In this document: piece by piece, positions 24,524 through 32,739 of the stretch
Numbering within the stretch: the stretch's first letter is position 1
How the letters are laid out: each line of letters starts with the position of its first letter
From: Bradyrhizobium jicamae
GTDB taxonomy: Bacteria > Pseudomonadota > Alphaproteobacteria > Rhizobiales > Xanthobacteraceae
Assembly (NCBI RefSeq): GCF_001440395.1
Contig: NZ_LLXZ01000010.1
Location: 1 to 53,828 of the forward strand
Reading direction: 5' to 3'
Length of the DNA: 53,828 bases
Position numbers and translations under genes: made by a program
The notes under the pieces: model-generated
Databases searched by the model: none
What the model was told of the DNA's origin: nothing
The model's input: the letters and a program-made list of their open reading frames with translations, nothing else

Positions 24524-24739
24524 ATGCTGGATCTTGCTGAACGCATTGTCATGGCGCAGCGCCATGTCGAAACGGGACAGGGTGTCATAGTGCGACAGCG
24601 CAACATTGTCGCCAGGAAACACGGTCGTGGCGTGGATGCGTCCGGCGCTGAGGAGTTGCTCGCTCGGTTCGAGCAGTGCCAAGCGATATTTGAGAACAAC
24701 CTAGAGCGGCTTTTGCTGGAGCGCGAGCCACATCGTTAG
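24524..24739 (+). CDS. Small helical protein of family B, 71 residues
   Basis: The sequence MLDLAERIVMAQRHVETGQG to FEQCQAIFENNLERLLLERE is all helical and charged with no signal. A second copy at 25779-25991 is identical in layout but has an amber stop at codon 12. It sits directly behind a family A gene in both places, so A and B probably formed a two-gene unit that duplicated in tandem. I recognise it only as a Bradyrhizobium hypothetical protein. Confidence 0.7.
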   Translation: MLDLAERIVMAQRHVETGQGVIVRQRNIVARKHGRGVDASGAEELLARFEQCQAIFENNLERLLLEREPHR

Positions 24740-24922
24740 CGGCCCCCTTCATTCTAGAACATCGTACTCAAGGCGACGCACGACGGGCGAATAACGGCTC
24801 CGACGACAGGGCGCGGCTGCTGCCTCGCCGAATCCCCTTCTTGAAAGGAGGATGAGCTGGGAACCATCGCCAGCCGGCGCGTTGGTATTGGCACAAGTGA
24901 CGCTAGGATGGGAGGATTGTCC

Positions 24923-25209
24923 ATGCGAACCACAATGGTCGCGCTGCTTGTAGTTGGTGGAACCATGATTACCATGCCAGTGCTAGCGCAGCAGCAGCCT
25001 GCACCGAACCCACAAATGCAACAATGCAGGAGGAGGCGGACAAGGGCGCGAAGACTCGCCAGTCGGGTGAGTCGGGCTATGTCGGCGAGCAGGAAAAGCC
25101 CGGTGCTTCCGCCCGCGCTCCTGGAAAGACTGATTCTGCTCCGCCGACAACGGGCTCAGCCACGGGCACCTCGACCGGGGCGACAGGCAGCGGTGAAAAG
25201 CCGCGCTGA
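24923..25209 (+). pseudogene. Secreted low-complexity protein, frameshifted
   Basis: The ATG at 24923 has GGGAGGATT upstream and starts a signal peptide (TMVALLVVGGTMITMPVLA, then QQQ). Near 25020 the frame shifts. The continuation, EEADKGAKTRQSGESGYVGE, then QEKPGASARAPGKTDSAPP and a Ser/Thr/Gly tail, is the mature part of a protein type I know from Bradyrhizobium. A GGAAC-N15-CGTT lies at 24860-24883, one base short of the EcfG spacer. It may be one indel from intact. Confidence 0.6.
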
Positions 25210-25527
25210 ACCTGGAGGTGTAGCACGACTAAGCGTACTCTTCCTGACGCGAGGAAAAAACCTTGCCGTCAACGCCAAGATTGCACGCGACCGAGATCCA
25301 GGCTCATAGCGGAGCTGAGAAGACAAATGCGGTGTTCGAGGCAAACGCGCCGCTCGCTTCTTTTTATCACATTCGCCAGCGGAGGGTCTCTGACGGGGAG
25401 GAGGTTCGCTGCGGCACAGAAGCGCGAATCCGCGACAACACTATTGTCGTAAGACTGGTGCATAACCGAAAAATGGATTCGGAACCGGGGGTCTCCGGAC
25501 GGACACCACAGCGCAGCCAATGGCACC

Positions 25528-25588
25528 TATCGGTGATGAGAACGCTCGGTTGCGCTCCCGCCTTCCGCCAACGGGAAAGGAACAGCGC
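25528..25588 (+). promoter_or_regulatory. Conserved leader with hairpin, copy 2
   Basis: It carries the shared CGGTGATGAGAACGC start and TCCCG pairing with CGGGA ahead of the AAAGGA ribosome binding region. It precedes a broken family A gene. Confidence 0.4.
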
Positions 25589-25774
25589 ATGCAGAAGCGC
25601 CGCCGTTTCACCCAGACATCGACATTGGAAGAGCGGCTTTCACTTGAGAGAGCTCGCTGAGAAGCTTCTCCTGGTGCCCAACACGATCAGATCGTGCGGA
25701 AAATCCGGCAGAACGAAACCGCCACGCACATCAGCGAGTGGCTGCGGTCGGCCGGTTTGCGACCACCCAGGTAG
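25589..25774 (+). pseudogene. Small protein of family A, frameshifted
   Basis: MQKRRRFTQTSTLEERLS starts the frame. After indels the rest (QIVRKIRQNETATHISEWLR, SAGLRPPR) follows in another frame. It is closest to the intact paralog at 41414 (RRRFKQTHSLEERL). It is followed five bases later by a broken family B gene, repeating the layout at 24317-24739. Confidence 0.7.
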
Positions 25775-25778
25775 TGAG

Positions 25779-25991
25779 ATGCTGAACCTTGCTGAACGCA
25801 TTGCCATGGCATAGCGTCATGTCACAGCGGGACACCGTATTATGGCGCGTCAGCGCAGCGTTATCGCCAAGGAAAACAATCTCGGCCTAGATGTGGCCGG
25901 TGCCGACCAGTTGCTCGTTCAGTTCGAGAAGTCCCAAGCGATTTTCGATGCCGACCTCGAGCGGCTTTTGCGCGAGCGGGACAGCAGGTAG
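25779..25991 (+). pseudogene. Small protein of family B, amber stop at codon 12
   Basis: The 71-codon frame is intact except for TAG at 25812-25814, where the paralog at 24524 has a Gln codon. The remainder (IMARQRSVIAKENNLGLDVA and FEKSQAIFDADLERLLRERD) is well conserved, so the stop is probably recent. Reinitiation downstream is possible but not supported. Confidence 0.7.
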
Positions 25992-26074
25992 GCCGACTTG
26001 CGGCGGCTTTTTATAGGGATGCTGCCGGGGTGATAATATGCGCACGGATCAACTGCCCAGAGAGGAGGTCCACC

Positions 26075-26194
26075 ATGCTTGCGGAAAAGTTCTTTCTGAT
26101 TTTGGAGACTATCAAGGACCACGCATCCGACGGTAGCGTGAGGGTTGTCAGCGCGATGCGACAGGTTCCGGTAAATCTACCAACCAAGAAATAG
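26075..26194 (+). CDS. 39-residue conserved microprotein
   Basis: The ATG at 26075 has a strong GAGGAGG ribosome binding site. The product MLAEKFFLILETIKDHASDG, then SVRVVSAMRQVPVNLPTKK, matches a small protein type that I recall in many Bradyrhizobium genomes. It has no membrane helix beyond a short hydrophobic start. A GTGATAATATG sequence about 45 bp upstream could be a housekeeping -10. Function unknown. Confidence 0.75.
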   Translation: MLAEKFFLILETIKDHASDGSVRVVSAMRQVPVNLPTKK

Positions 26195-26301
26195 ACGTAG
26201 AGGCCGCCTGCGCTGGCAACCTCTTTCGTTCGAGGACATCGTGCTCGAACGCGACGCCTTCCGGATATTTTCTTCGAACTGAGCCCATCGTGCGGCGGGC
26301 C

Positions 26302-26505
26302 TTACCGGGCGCTATTCTTTGGCCTGGAGTCTAGAAGGCTTGGCAAAGGCGGCATCTGTTGGCGAGGCGTAGCGGTCGGCTCTTCGGGAACTGGATCAAC
26401 TTCGTCCGCCTTCTTTCTGCTCACTAAGACACCAATTAAGCCAGCAACCACCAGCAAGGTCCCTGCGATCATCAGCCAGTGTGGGAGTCCTAGCGATGCC
26501 ATCAT
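26302..26505 (-). CDS. Small single-helix membrane protein
   Basis: The protein has 67 residues with GAGG eight bases before the ATG. One membrane helix (WLMIAGTLLVVAGLIGVLVS, residues 10-29) is followed by RKK, a Pro/Glu-rich stretch and a basic end, so the tail is probably cytosolic. It lies downstream of a tiny frame (26570-26665) on the same strand. Function unknown. Confidence 0.65.
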   Translation of the reverse strand: MMASLGLPHWLMIAGTLLVVAGLIGVLVSRKKADEVDPVPEEPTATPRQQMPPLPSLLDSRPKNSAR

Positions 26506-26569
26506 GCGCCTCAGTGTGGTGGCTTAGGGCACGTCGAAGGATTCGTGGTCGGGACAGCGCCAAATTTGG

Positions 26570-26665
26570 CTAGTTCGACGGTCCAAAACTTAAGTACAAC
26601 AGCAGCGCGAGCACCGCGATTGCAGTGATGCAGCTCAAGACACGATCAGTACGAGTGCGTTGCAA
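26570..26665 (-). CDS. Possible 31-residue membrane microprotein (TTG start)
   Basis: From a TTG at 26665 the frame gives a basic start (QRTRTDRVL) and one hydrophobic helix (SCITAIAVLALLLYLSFG, then PSN). No Shine-Dalgarno sequence is visible, and the start lies at the end of the hairpin of the third small-RNA-like element. It may be a real gene that uses a weak start, or a remnant that lost its ATG. Confidence 0.35.
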   Translation of the reverse strand: MQRTRTDRVLSCITAIAVLALLLYLSFGPSN

Positions 26666-26740
26666 AGAACGGCCCCAGCCGGCAAGGGGCGACGGCTAGG
26701 GCCGTCATTCCAATGCGTCAAAGGCCACATCTCTGCGCGC
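26663..26740 (-). ncRNA. Candidate stress-induced small RNA, copy 3
   Basis: It shares the GACGCATTGGAATGACGGCC core with copies 1 and 2. The hairpin arms are GGCCCTAGCC (26703-26694) and GGCTGGGGCC (26680-26671), with a GCCCC-containing loop and a GTTCTTTGC tail. The 5' part is unrelated to the other copies, so only the core and hairpin are conserved. A tiny membrane-protein frame begins where the tail ends, so a leader role is also possible. Confidence 0.45.
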
Positions 26741-26746
26741 GCACCC

Positions 26747-26772
26747 AACACGCTTGGCTGGCTCTTGGTTCC
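26747..26772 (-). promoter_or_regulatory. EcfG-like promoter (GGAAC-N17-TGTT)
   Basis: Minus strand, -35 GGAAC at 26772-26768 and -10 TGTT at 26750-26747, one change in the -10. It precedes small-RNA-like copy 3. Confidence 0.55.
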
Positions 26773-26855
26773 TGGACTAGGGCTCACCGCCTTTGTCGGC
26801 GGCCGTAGAGACGACAGTCTCCGGCACTAGGCGATGAGCGGAGGCAACTGTCGGT

Positions 26856-27098
26856 TCAAGTCGGAATGCACATCATGGATCGGCGACTCCATCGGTGATA
26901 TGGACCGCAAGGGGGAGCTGGCCTAGACGTGGCCGGGCACACGTTCCGAACGGGCAAGCCTTGTTGCCATCCATCGCGGACGCAAGCCCCTTCAGACGTA
27001 CTGTGGCACCCGACGCCACATCCGTCCGCGGCCAAAGCTGGTTCGGCAACGGCATACACCACAAGACAGGCTGCGCAGCAGGCAAGGCGGATCATCAT
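26856..27098 (-). CDS. Secreted cysteine-rich small protein
   Basis: The protein has 80 residues from the ATG at 27098, with GAGGAAA upstream. A signal peptide (MIRLACCAACLVVYAVAEPA, then LAADG) is followed by CGVGCHSTSEGACV, GLPVRNVCP and CGPYHRWSRRSMMC. The six mature cysteines suggest disulfides and a periplasmic or extracellular place. The pattern is familiar from Bradyrhizobium hypothetical proteins. Function unknown. Confidence 0.7.
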   Translation of the reverse strand: MMIRLACCAACLVVYAVAEPALAADGCGVGCHSTSEGACVRDGWQQGLPVRNVCPATSRPAPPCGPYHRWSRRSMMCIPT

Positions 27099-27374
27099 CG
27101 CGTTTCCTCGTTGTTTTTGAGGTGCTTTGGTTAGGAGAACGACTTCGACAGCCCGCAGTTGCACCAGTTGCTCCGGTGGCGACGGAATTCTTAGTGAGGA
27201 GCGGGACAGTCCCTGCTGAGGCCATGCGGTGTAAAGCCCCGCATGGCCCTTGTGTTGCGGGGAGGTCCCAGCGAGGAACTAGCGGCTTGGTGTGAACTTA
27301 AATCTGCAGGCCAGCCCCTAAGCCGGTCTAGCACGGTCCCGCTGATAAGCCCCCATACCCCTGAAGGTGGGGCC

Positions 27375-27526
27375 GTGCTCCAACTCGGAAAACCGAGCAA
27401 ACAGGAGATCGAGGCGCAAGCGTACCAACTTTGGGAACGGCCGGCAGATCGAAAGATCGGGAAGCTGAACAAGAGCTGCGCAATCAGGACAAATCCTCGC
27501 CGACCCGCACCCCTGACACGCTATGA
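27375..27526 (+). pseudogene. DUF2934 small protein, frameshifted
   Basis: A GTG at 27375 (GAAGGTGGGG upstream) starts LQLGKPSKQEIEAQAYQLWER, the DUF2934 signature. A frame change near 27435 then gives AGRSKDREAEQELRNQDKSS and PTRTPDTL with a stop at 27524-27526. One indel separates it from an intact 50-residue protein. It ends seven bases before the next gene. Confidence 0.6.
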
Positions 27527-27532
27527 GCTTTC

Positions 27533-27745
27533 ATGAATAGTGACGAGACCCCCGCGTCTGTTGAAAGGGCCGAACAACGGATCGATAGCGCCGTGGACGC
27601 GATCCGCAGCATGTCCTCGGACCTTGCCGGCGAGCTCGCGCCACACCAGACATGGCTCGACCGCGTAGCCGCCGCGACGCGCGAGGCGCCCATCCAGTCG
27701 TTAGCTGTTGCATTCTTGCTGGGTGTCATCCTAACGCGCCAATGA
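27533..27745 (+). CDS. Small tail-anchored protein, DUF883/ElaB-like
   Basis: The protein has 70 residues: an amphipathic charged helix (SVERAEQRIDSAVDAIRSMS), a linker and a C-terminal hydrophobic segment (APIQSLAVAFLLGVILTRQ). This layout is that of DUF883/ElaB ribosome-or-membrane-associated stress proteins, though the sequence match is weak. It probably shares a transcript with the DUF2934 gene just upstream. Confidence 0.65.
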   Translation: MNSDETPASVERAEQRIDSAVDAIRSMSSDLAGELAPHQTWLDRVAAATREAPIQSLAVAFLLGVILTRQ

Positions 27746-27832
27746 GTTGGCCGGTCGGCTGTGAAGGCCGCACCGGGCCGTCTCTTACAGGAACCCGATC
27801 ACTTGCCAGACGATTGCAACGGCCGATCCGGT

Positions 27833-28051
27833 TCATTCCAGAACTTCATACTCGAGCACCACGCCTTCGGGATCGTTTTCCTCGAACCATTTTCCCGCGG
27901 CGTCAGCGTTTGCGAAGATCTTGAGGTGCTCGAGGTCGCCATGCGAGGCATGATGGCCCGCTGCCCTTGGCGGTGCCACGTTTTTAGCTGATTCGGTGAC
28001 ACCCGCTCCAGCGGCACTGGCAGCGCCGTCGACCACTCCGCTAACGTGCAA
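27833..28051 (-). CDS. Small conserved protein, start uncertain
   Basis: The C-terminal half (LKIFANADAAGKWFEENDPE, then GVVLEYEVLE) is a pattern I recognise from small Bradyrhizobium proteins and has good coding character. The N-terminal part (SGVVDGAASAAGAGVTESAK) looks unrelated, and the only start is a TTG without a clear ribosome binding site, so the gene may be a fusion of remnants or the true start may be internal. Confidence 0.45.
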   Translation of the reverse strand: MHVSGVVDGAASAAGAGVTESAKNVAPPRAAGHHASHGDLEHLKIFANADAAGKWFEENDPEGVVLEYEVLE

Positions 28052-28084
28052 ACGAACCGATGGAGATCCTCCAGCGTTTCGTTT

Positions 28085-28243
28085 CTATTTGCGCTCTGCG
28101 ATCTGTTTCTTCAGTTCGTCGATAAACTGCTGGGCGCCCTCCTGGGTTAGCAGCTCACCCGATTTGTCCGGCACGTCCGCCTTCAGACAGAGCGTCTTGA
28201 GTTCGTCCCGTTGAGCTTCGGTCATCATCGGCTCTTCCGGCAT
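28085..28243 (-). CDS. DUF3072 small protein
   Basis: The protein has 52 residues. The ATG at 28243 has AAGGAAGGA upstream. MTEAQRDELKTLCLKADVPD and LTQEGAQQFIDELKKQIAE follow the DUF3072 pattern: two helices joined by a short acidic turn. It is cytosolic with unknown function. Small DUF3072 genes are common beside stress genes in Bradyrhizobium. Confidence 0.75.
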   Translation of the reverse strand: MPEEPMMTEAQRDELKTLCLKADVPDKSGELLTQEGAQQFIDELKKQIAERK

Positions 28244-28308
28244 TGTTCCATTCCTTCCTTTCGCTCATCTCATCGAGCTTTGCTGCTTCGGCCGCACGTG
28301 CGGCTACC

Positions 28309-29814
28309 TTACTCCTGGACGCGGGCAAGCGAGCCGATGGCCGGCGCGTTGATGGGTTGTCCGTTCACGTCGAAGATTGAGCCGTGGCAAGGGCAATCCC
28401 AGCAAGTCTCGAAACTGTTCCAGTGCAGATGGCAGCCGACATGGGTACAACTCGCCGAATTCAAATGCAGCGCTCCGTCATTGTCGCGATAGGCAGCAAT
28501 CTTCTCAAGACCGCGCCGGATGATGCCGCCTTCGCCGCGCGTCAGCGCCTCAAGTGAAGTAAGTTCGCCCGGGGCCACATATTCGGCAAAGCTTTTGAGC
28601 GCCGTTACATTCTCGGCCATGAAATTTTTCGCGGCCTTCAGCGGGACGCGACCCGGCGCGTAGATTTCCTTCCAAGGATGGTCTTCGCCCGAGATCAGGC
28701 CGGCATTCAGCATCGCGCCAGCAACGCCGTGCGTAAGGCCCTGTCCGGAATCGCCCATCGCGATATAGACGTTTGTGCTCCCGGGATCGCGGCCAATGAA
28801 GCCGGAGTAGTCTATGGTGTCGAGCACTTGACCTGACCAGCGATGAGTTTCTTTGCCAAGGCCGGAGATCAAGCCGCGCGCCCATGCTTCAAGCTTTCTG
28901 AACCGATCCTGTGCGTCGTCGGCTTCTCCGCTTTTGTGGTCTTCACCACCGACGAGAACGTAATCGGTATTTGCCGGGCCTGGCTGCAGGCGGACATAAT
29001 GGTAGGGGTCTTCCGTATCCCAGTAGAGCGCGTCGGGCAGAGCGCCGCGCTCGATCTCAAACGTGATCACATACGTGCGGTATGGCGCCGTCTTGGTGTG
29101 AATGGCGAAGCGGTCAGAGATGGAGGAGTTGGTCGCGACGACCGCATGCCGTGCGCGAATGACCCCGCGTGCTGTTTTCACGGTCACAATGACGTTCTCT
29201 TCAGTTACTTCCTCAACCGGGCTGTCACGGTAGAAAGTCACGCCGTTTTCGCGGCAAGCCTTCACGACGCCGGCAAGATACTTGAGCGGATGAAAGGTTG
29301 CCTGCTTGGGATAGCGTAGGACGTGACGATTCTCGCAGCCGCTGAAGGGCACGCCCATGAGCCTGTGGACCGGCGCGCCGACACCGCGGACTGCCTCCAG
29401 CTCTTCGTCGATGATGTCTGCCGGCATACCTTGCCCCTGAAAGAGATAGCCGTCGAGGCGACGGAAGTCGCAATCGATCTTCTCTTTCTTCTGGATTTCC
29501 TCAATGCGGTCGACAGCAGCCGCCTGGCTATCGCAAAAAAGCGTTGTCGCCTCCTTGCCCCTGATCTTCGCCATTTCGCTGACGAGATCATCGCACAACG
29601 GGGCAAGATGAGCTGAAGTCCTCGAAGTCATGCCGCCGCAGATGCGTCCGCGATCGATGACAAAAACGGATTTACCTCGCTTGCAGAGCTCATACGCGGT
29701 CGAAATCCCGGCAATGCCAGAGCCGACGACGGCGACGTCGCATTCCCGGACGCCATCCAGAACTCCCGCGTCTGGGGCAATGTCAATATCCATCCAGAAT
29801 GACGTGCTGGCCAT
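28309..29814 (-). CDS. FAD-dependent oxidoreductase with C-terminal Rieske domain
   Basis: The protein has 501 residues from the ATG at 29814 (GGGAGAA upstream). The N-terminal FAD-binding site is VAVVGSGIAGISTAYELCKRG (DAO family), the central part is glycine-oxidase-like (GDSGQGLTHGVAG near the FAD end), and the last 75 residues are a Rieske [2Fe-2S] domain with CTHVGC and CWDCPCHGS ligands. Electrons would pass between a flavin-bound amine or alcohol substrate and a 2Fe-2S cluster. The substrate is unknown. An exact EcfG promoter 24 bp upstream makes it a stress gene. Confidence 0.92.
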   Translation of the reverse strand: MASTSFWMDIDIAPDAGVLDGVRECDVAVVGSGIAGISTAYELCKRGKSVFVIDRGRICGGMTSRTSAHLAPLCDDLVSEMAKIRGKEATTLFCDSQAAAVDRIEEIQKKEKIDCDFRRLDGYLFQGQGMPADIIDEELEAVRGVGAPVHRLMGVPFSGCENRHVLRYPKQATFHPLKYLAGVVKACRENGVTFYRDSPVEEVTEENVIVTVKTARGVIRARHAVVATNSSISDRFAIHTKTAPYRTYVITFEIERGALPDALYWDTEDPYHYVRLQPGPANTDYVLVGGEDHKSGEADDAQDRFRKLEAWARGLISGLGKETHRWSGQVLDTIDYSGFIGRDPGSTNVYIAMGDSGQGLTHGVAGAMLNAGLISGEDHPWKEIYAPGRVPLKAAKNFMAENVTALKSFAEYVAPGELTSLEALTRGEGGIIRRGLEKIAAYRDNDGALHLNSASCTHVGCHLHWNSFETCWDCPCHGSIFDVNGQPINAPAIGSLARVQE

Positions 29815-29838
29815 GAAACGTTCTCCCAAACGCTTATG

Positions 29839-29864
29839 AACGCTTACGATGCTGGCAGGGTTCC
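29839..29864 (-). promoter_or_regulatory. EcfG-type promoter (GGAAC-N17-CGTT)
   Basis: Minus strand, -35 GGAAC at 29864-29860 and -10 CGTT at 29842-29839, spacer 17 bp. It drives the FAD-Rieske gene and lies just upstream of the end of the DUF72 gene's neighbour region. Confidence 0.8.
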
Positions 29865-29875
29865 TACGTCTGGCC

Positions 29876-30784
29876 TTACGCGGCCAACGATACACGGTCT
29901 AGCATTCGCCGCAGAGCTGCCGCGTTCTTGGGGGCATGAGCTTCATTATCGTTGTTGAAGTAAATCCAGGCTCTTTTCGCTCCGCTCGCCCTGATCCTGT
30001 CCGCCCAGGTCGCCAGCTCGCTCTTCGAGTAGTCGTGCCGATACCAGCGCTTGGGGCCATGCAGGCGGACGTAAATTTCGTCGGCTGTCCGGATGAGTTC
30101 GTCGGGCAGGCGCGGCCCGCTGCAGGAGCAGAAGATAATTCCGGCTTTTCGGAACGCGCCATAAACTTCCTCGTTCCACCAGCTGGCGTGCCTAAACTCC
30201 ACAACGTTGCGGCGCGCTGGATCGAGTTGGCTCACGATCGTGCTCAACCGCGCCTTTGTGTAGCGGTAGCTCGGCGGCAGCTGGAACAGGAAGCAGCCCA
30301 TCCGCTCGCCGAGAATATCAGCGATGATGCCAAAATCTCGAATGAGTGTCCTTGTGCCCTTGAACGTTTTTACATGAGTGATGAGTTCACAGAACTTGAT
30401 GGTGTAAACGAACTTCTTCTTGCCGGGTTGGCGTCGCCAGGCCTGAACGTTGGCAACCGTCGGCCAGGAGTAAAAGGATGCATTGATTTCGACGGTGTCG
30501 AAGCGCTTCAGGTAGTGCTCGAACCACTTTTCCTGGGGTACGCCCGCATAAAACGAGTCCCGCCATTTCCAGTAACGCCAGCCCGAACAGCCGACATAGA
30601 CTGATGACTTCAAATCAGGCGGGCTCTTCGGGCTGTCAGCTTCCATCTTGAGGCGGGCGGCGTGCATCTTCGCGGCGCGTCCGATGTTGTCCTTGCGCTG
30701 CTTTTCGCGGCGGAGCTGCCGCCGCTCGCGGCGCTCCTCAGATGTCAATTCCTTCCAATTCGGTGCTGTGCGCGCGCGTAGCAT
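29876..30784 (-). CDS. DUF72 (YecE-like) protein
   Basis: The protein has 302 residues from the ATG at 30784. An Arg/Lys-rich N-terminal helix (about 1-45, EERRERRQLRREKQRKD) precedes the TIM-barrel-like DUF72 domain: VYVGCSGWRYWKWRDSFY, EINASFYSWPT, FLFQLPPSYRY, VVEFRHASWW and WIYFNNDNEAHA. The N-terminal basic extension is unusual for the family and could bind nucleic acid. The reaction is unknown. A GGAAC-N18-CGTT at about 30800-30830 is one base too widely spaced for EcfG. The gene is divergent from the thioredoxin-reductase-like gene. Confidence 0.88.
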   Translation of the reverse strand: MLRARTAPNWKELTSEERRERRQLRREKQRKDNIGRAAKMHAARLKMEADSPKSPPDLKSSVYVGCSGWRYWKWRDSFYAGVPQEKWFEHYLKRFDTVEINASFYSWPTVANVQAWRRQPGKKKFVYTIKFCELITHVKTFKGTRTLIRDFGIIADILGERMGCFLFQLPPSYRYTKARLSTIVSQLDPARRNVVEFRHASWWNEEVYGAFRKAGIIFCSCSGPRLPDELIRTADEIYVRLHGPKRWYRHDYSKSELATWADRIRASGAKRAWIYFNNDNEAHAPKNAAALRRMLDRVSLAA

Positions 30785-30878
30785 GATCTTGTTTCTCGAG
30801 TATCTAACGAATGAACAGTGGGAAGGGGTTCCCAGCTTCCGGAAGCGTCCCATATGAGTTGGAATGGAGATGGTCTGC

Positions 30879-31784
30879 ATGAAAATTGATGTGCTTATCG
30901 TTGGCGGCGGACCTGCCGGACTGAGCGCTGGCCTGATCCTGGGACGATGCCGCCGGCTGGTGCTGCTTTGCGATGATGAACAGCCGCGCAACCGCGCATC
31001 GCAGGCCATCCATGGCCTGCTGGGACGTGAAGGGCGGTCTCCATCCGCTTTCCTTGAGGAAGCCCGGCAGGAACTGACCCGCTACAAGTCGGTTTCATTT
31101 CGGAGGACGCGGGTAACCGAGCTCAGGCCTGCCGAGGACTGCTTTGCATTTGTCTGTGCCGACGGCACGGGCGGCGTCGCGTCCAAAGTCCTTCTCGCCA
31201 CGGGTATTGTGGACGAACTCCCCGAGATAGCGGGGATCGAGCCTCTCTACGGGATTTCCGTCCACCACTGTCTGTATTGCGACGGCTTCGAGTATGCAGG
31301 CAGACCTGTAGCTGCGCTCGGCAAGGGGGATAAGGGGGCGGCCCTTGCGGTCATGATGAAGCACTGGATACCGGATGTTGTGGCTTGCAGCGACGGCACC
31401 GAGGTCAGCGTGAATGCAGCGCGGAAGCTGAAGCAACACGGGATCCCGCTGCGGAGCGAACCGGTCGTTGCCGTTGAAGGCGCGAATGGGGTGCTCACCA
31501 AGATCAAGTTCAAAAACGCACCCGATCTGGAGCGGGCAGGTCTGTTCTTTTCAACCGGTTGTCGTCAGGCGTCGGACCTGTCTCAGCGGCTTGGTTGCAG
31601 GCGGGATATGAAAGGCGGTGTCGTTACAGACCCCGAGACCGAAGAAACCAGTGTCCCGGGCGTATATGTGGCTGGGGACGTGTCACGCGACGTTCTACTC
31701 GTATCAATCGCGATTGCGGAAGGTGCCAAAGCGGCGGTCGCTATCAACAAGGCCTTCCTGCGCCGTGACGGGTTTTGCGACTGA
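30879..31784 (+). CDS. Thioredoxin-reductase-like FAD/NAD(P) oxidoreductase
   Basis: The protein has 301 residues. The start at 30879 is chosen for the GGAG about nine bases upstream; an in-frame ATG at 30864 is possible. FAD binding is VLIVGGGPAGLSAGLILGRC, and the redox pair is CLYC in HHCLYCDG (near residue 130), matching the CxxC of thioredoxin reductases. A C-terminal VYVAGDVSRDVLLVSIAIAEG binds FAD. The NADPH motif in the middle is degenerate (GKGDKGAALA), so another electron donor such as ferredoxin or NADH is possible. Its role in stress redox balance is inferred from its neighbours. Confidence 0.88.
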   Translation: MKIDVLIVGGGPAGLSAGLILGRCRRLVLLCDDEQPRNRASQAIHGLLGREGRSPSAFLEEARQELTRYKSVSFRRTRVTELRPAEDCFAFVCADGTGGVASKVLLATGIVDELPEIAGIEPLYGISVHHCLYCDGFEYAGRPVAALGKGDKGAALAVMMKHWIPDVVACSDGTEVSVNAARKLKQHGIPLRSEPVVAVEGANGVLTKIKFKNAPDLERAGLFFSTGCRQASDLSQRLGCRRDMKGGVVTDPETEETSVPGVYVAGDVSRDVLLVSIAIAEGAKAAVAINKAFLRRDGFCD

Positions 31785-31794
31785 AGCCGCTCTC

Positions 31795-32052
31795 TTACGA
31801 CTTAACCTCCTTCTCAGCCTTCGGAAGCCAGCGCCAGACTCCGAACACGTTAATTAAAAGGAGAATGACGTTCTGGATAATGAGCGATGCCTTGTCTTCA
31901 AGCCAGCCGTCAATCATCCAGGCAACGGAAGCTACGATGAAGATAACAAAGCCGGCGACGGTAACGCGAGCATTCCAGTTGGCGGCTACGAGCCCGGCTG
32001 CGAGGACTGTCGTCACCGCCGAAAACGTCCTCAAAACCGTGAGTTCTTCCAT
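31795..32052 (-). CDS. Small membrane protein, three helices
   Basis: The protein has 85 residues from the ATG at 32052 (GAAGGA upstream). Three hydrophobic stretches (VLRTFSAVTTVLAAGLVAA, VTVAGFVIFIVASVAWMIDG, LIIQNVILLLINVFGVWRWL) and a short charged end (PKAEKEVKS). The last part, QNVILLLINVFGVWRW, is like the C-terminal helix of PnuC/YgjV-type proteins. It faces the end of the oxidoreductase gene, 10 bp away. Function unknown. Confidence 0.75.
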   Translation of the reverse strand: MEELTVLRTFSAVTTVLAAGLVAANWNARVTVAGFVIFIVASVAWMIDGWLEDKASLIIQNVILLLINVFGVWRWLPKAEKEVKS

Positions 32053-32094
32053 CCCGTGTCCTTCACAAGGCACGACGCCTGCGCGGCGGTCATG

Positions 32095-32712
32095 TTACTT
32101 GAAGCGCCAGTTTTCGAGAATCGTCTCGGTCGACACGCATTCCACCTGCTGGCCTAACCGGTTCTCATAGACATTCATCATTGCGTCGTGGGTCTCGTCC
32201 GCCGAGCTGCACAGGGCGTCGGTCACCAGTAGGACGCGGAAGCCCCAATCGACCGCGCCCATCATGGTTGCGAGCACGCAGACATCGGTCTCTCCGCCGG
32301 TGATAATGAGGGTATCGATTCCGGCGCCGCGAAGCTGCCGGTGCAGATCGCTCCCGGTCCACGGGGAATAGACACGCTTGTCGAAGAAGCGAGCAGGTGG
32401 TGCAAACCGCGCAAGCGCCGGCACGACGTTCATCATATCCGCGCCGAGCTCATCGATCGTCATCGATGCCCAATGCTCGTAATAGCGCCGCCACATCCCG
32501 ATGGCCTGACCGGAATGCTGGGCTGGGATGAAGCGCGTAAAGATGGTTCTTTCGGGATGCAAGGAAGTTATTGAAACGGTATTAGGCAAAACACGCTCAA
32601 GCCATGGCATCTTCCATTCCGTGCGCTCCGCAAACATCCTTTGCATATCGACGCACAAGTGCACCGCGCTGGCGCCCGGCGCTCCGTAGCGTAATCCAAC
32701 GTTCTTCGACAT
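32095..32712 (-). CDS. Isochorismatase-family cysteine hydrolase
   Basis: The protein has 205 residues, typical length. VHLCVDMQRMF carries the catalytic Asp, and the nucleophile Cys lies in TGGETDVCVLATMMGAVD, followed by the family's FRVLLVTDALCS. It is soluble. It would hydrolyse an amide such as nicotinamide, an N-carbamoyl compound or a related bond. The substrate is not fixed by sequence. An exact EcfG promoter 27 bp upstream and AAGGG before the ATG support stress expression. Confidence 0.9.
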   Translation of the reverse strand: MSKNVGLRYGAPGASAVHLCVDMQRMFAERTEWKMPWLERVLPNTVSITSLHPERTIFTRFIPAQHSGQAIGMWRRYYEHWASMTIDELGADMMNVVPALARFAPPARFFDKRVYSPWTGSDLHRQLRGAGIDTLIITGGETDVCVLATMMGAVDWGFRVLLVTDALCSSADETHDAMMNVYENRLGQQVECVSTETILENWRFK

Positions 32713-32739
32713 AGCCCTTCAGGCCTGAAAGCCAGCTTC

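Noticed and set aside
30795..30835. GGAAC and CGTT upstream of the DUF72 gene
   Set aside because: The spacer is 18 bp, outside the accepted 16-17, so it is not listed as a promoter.
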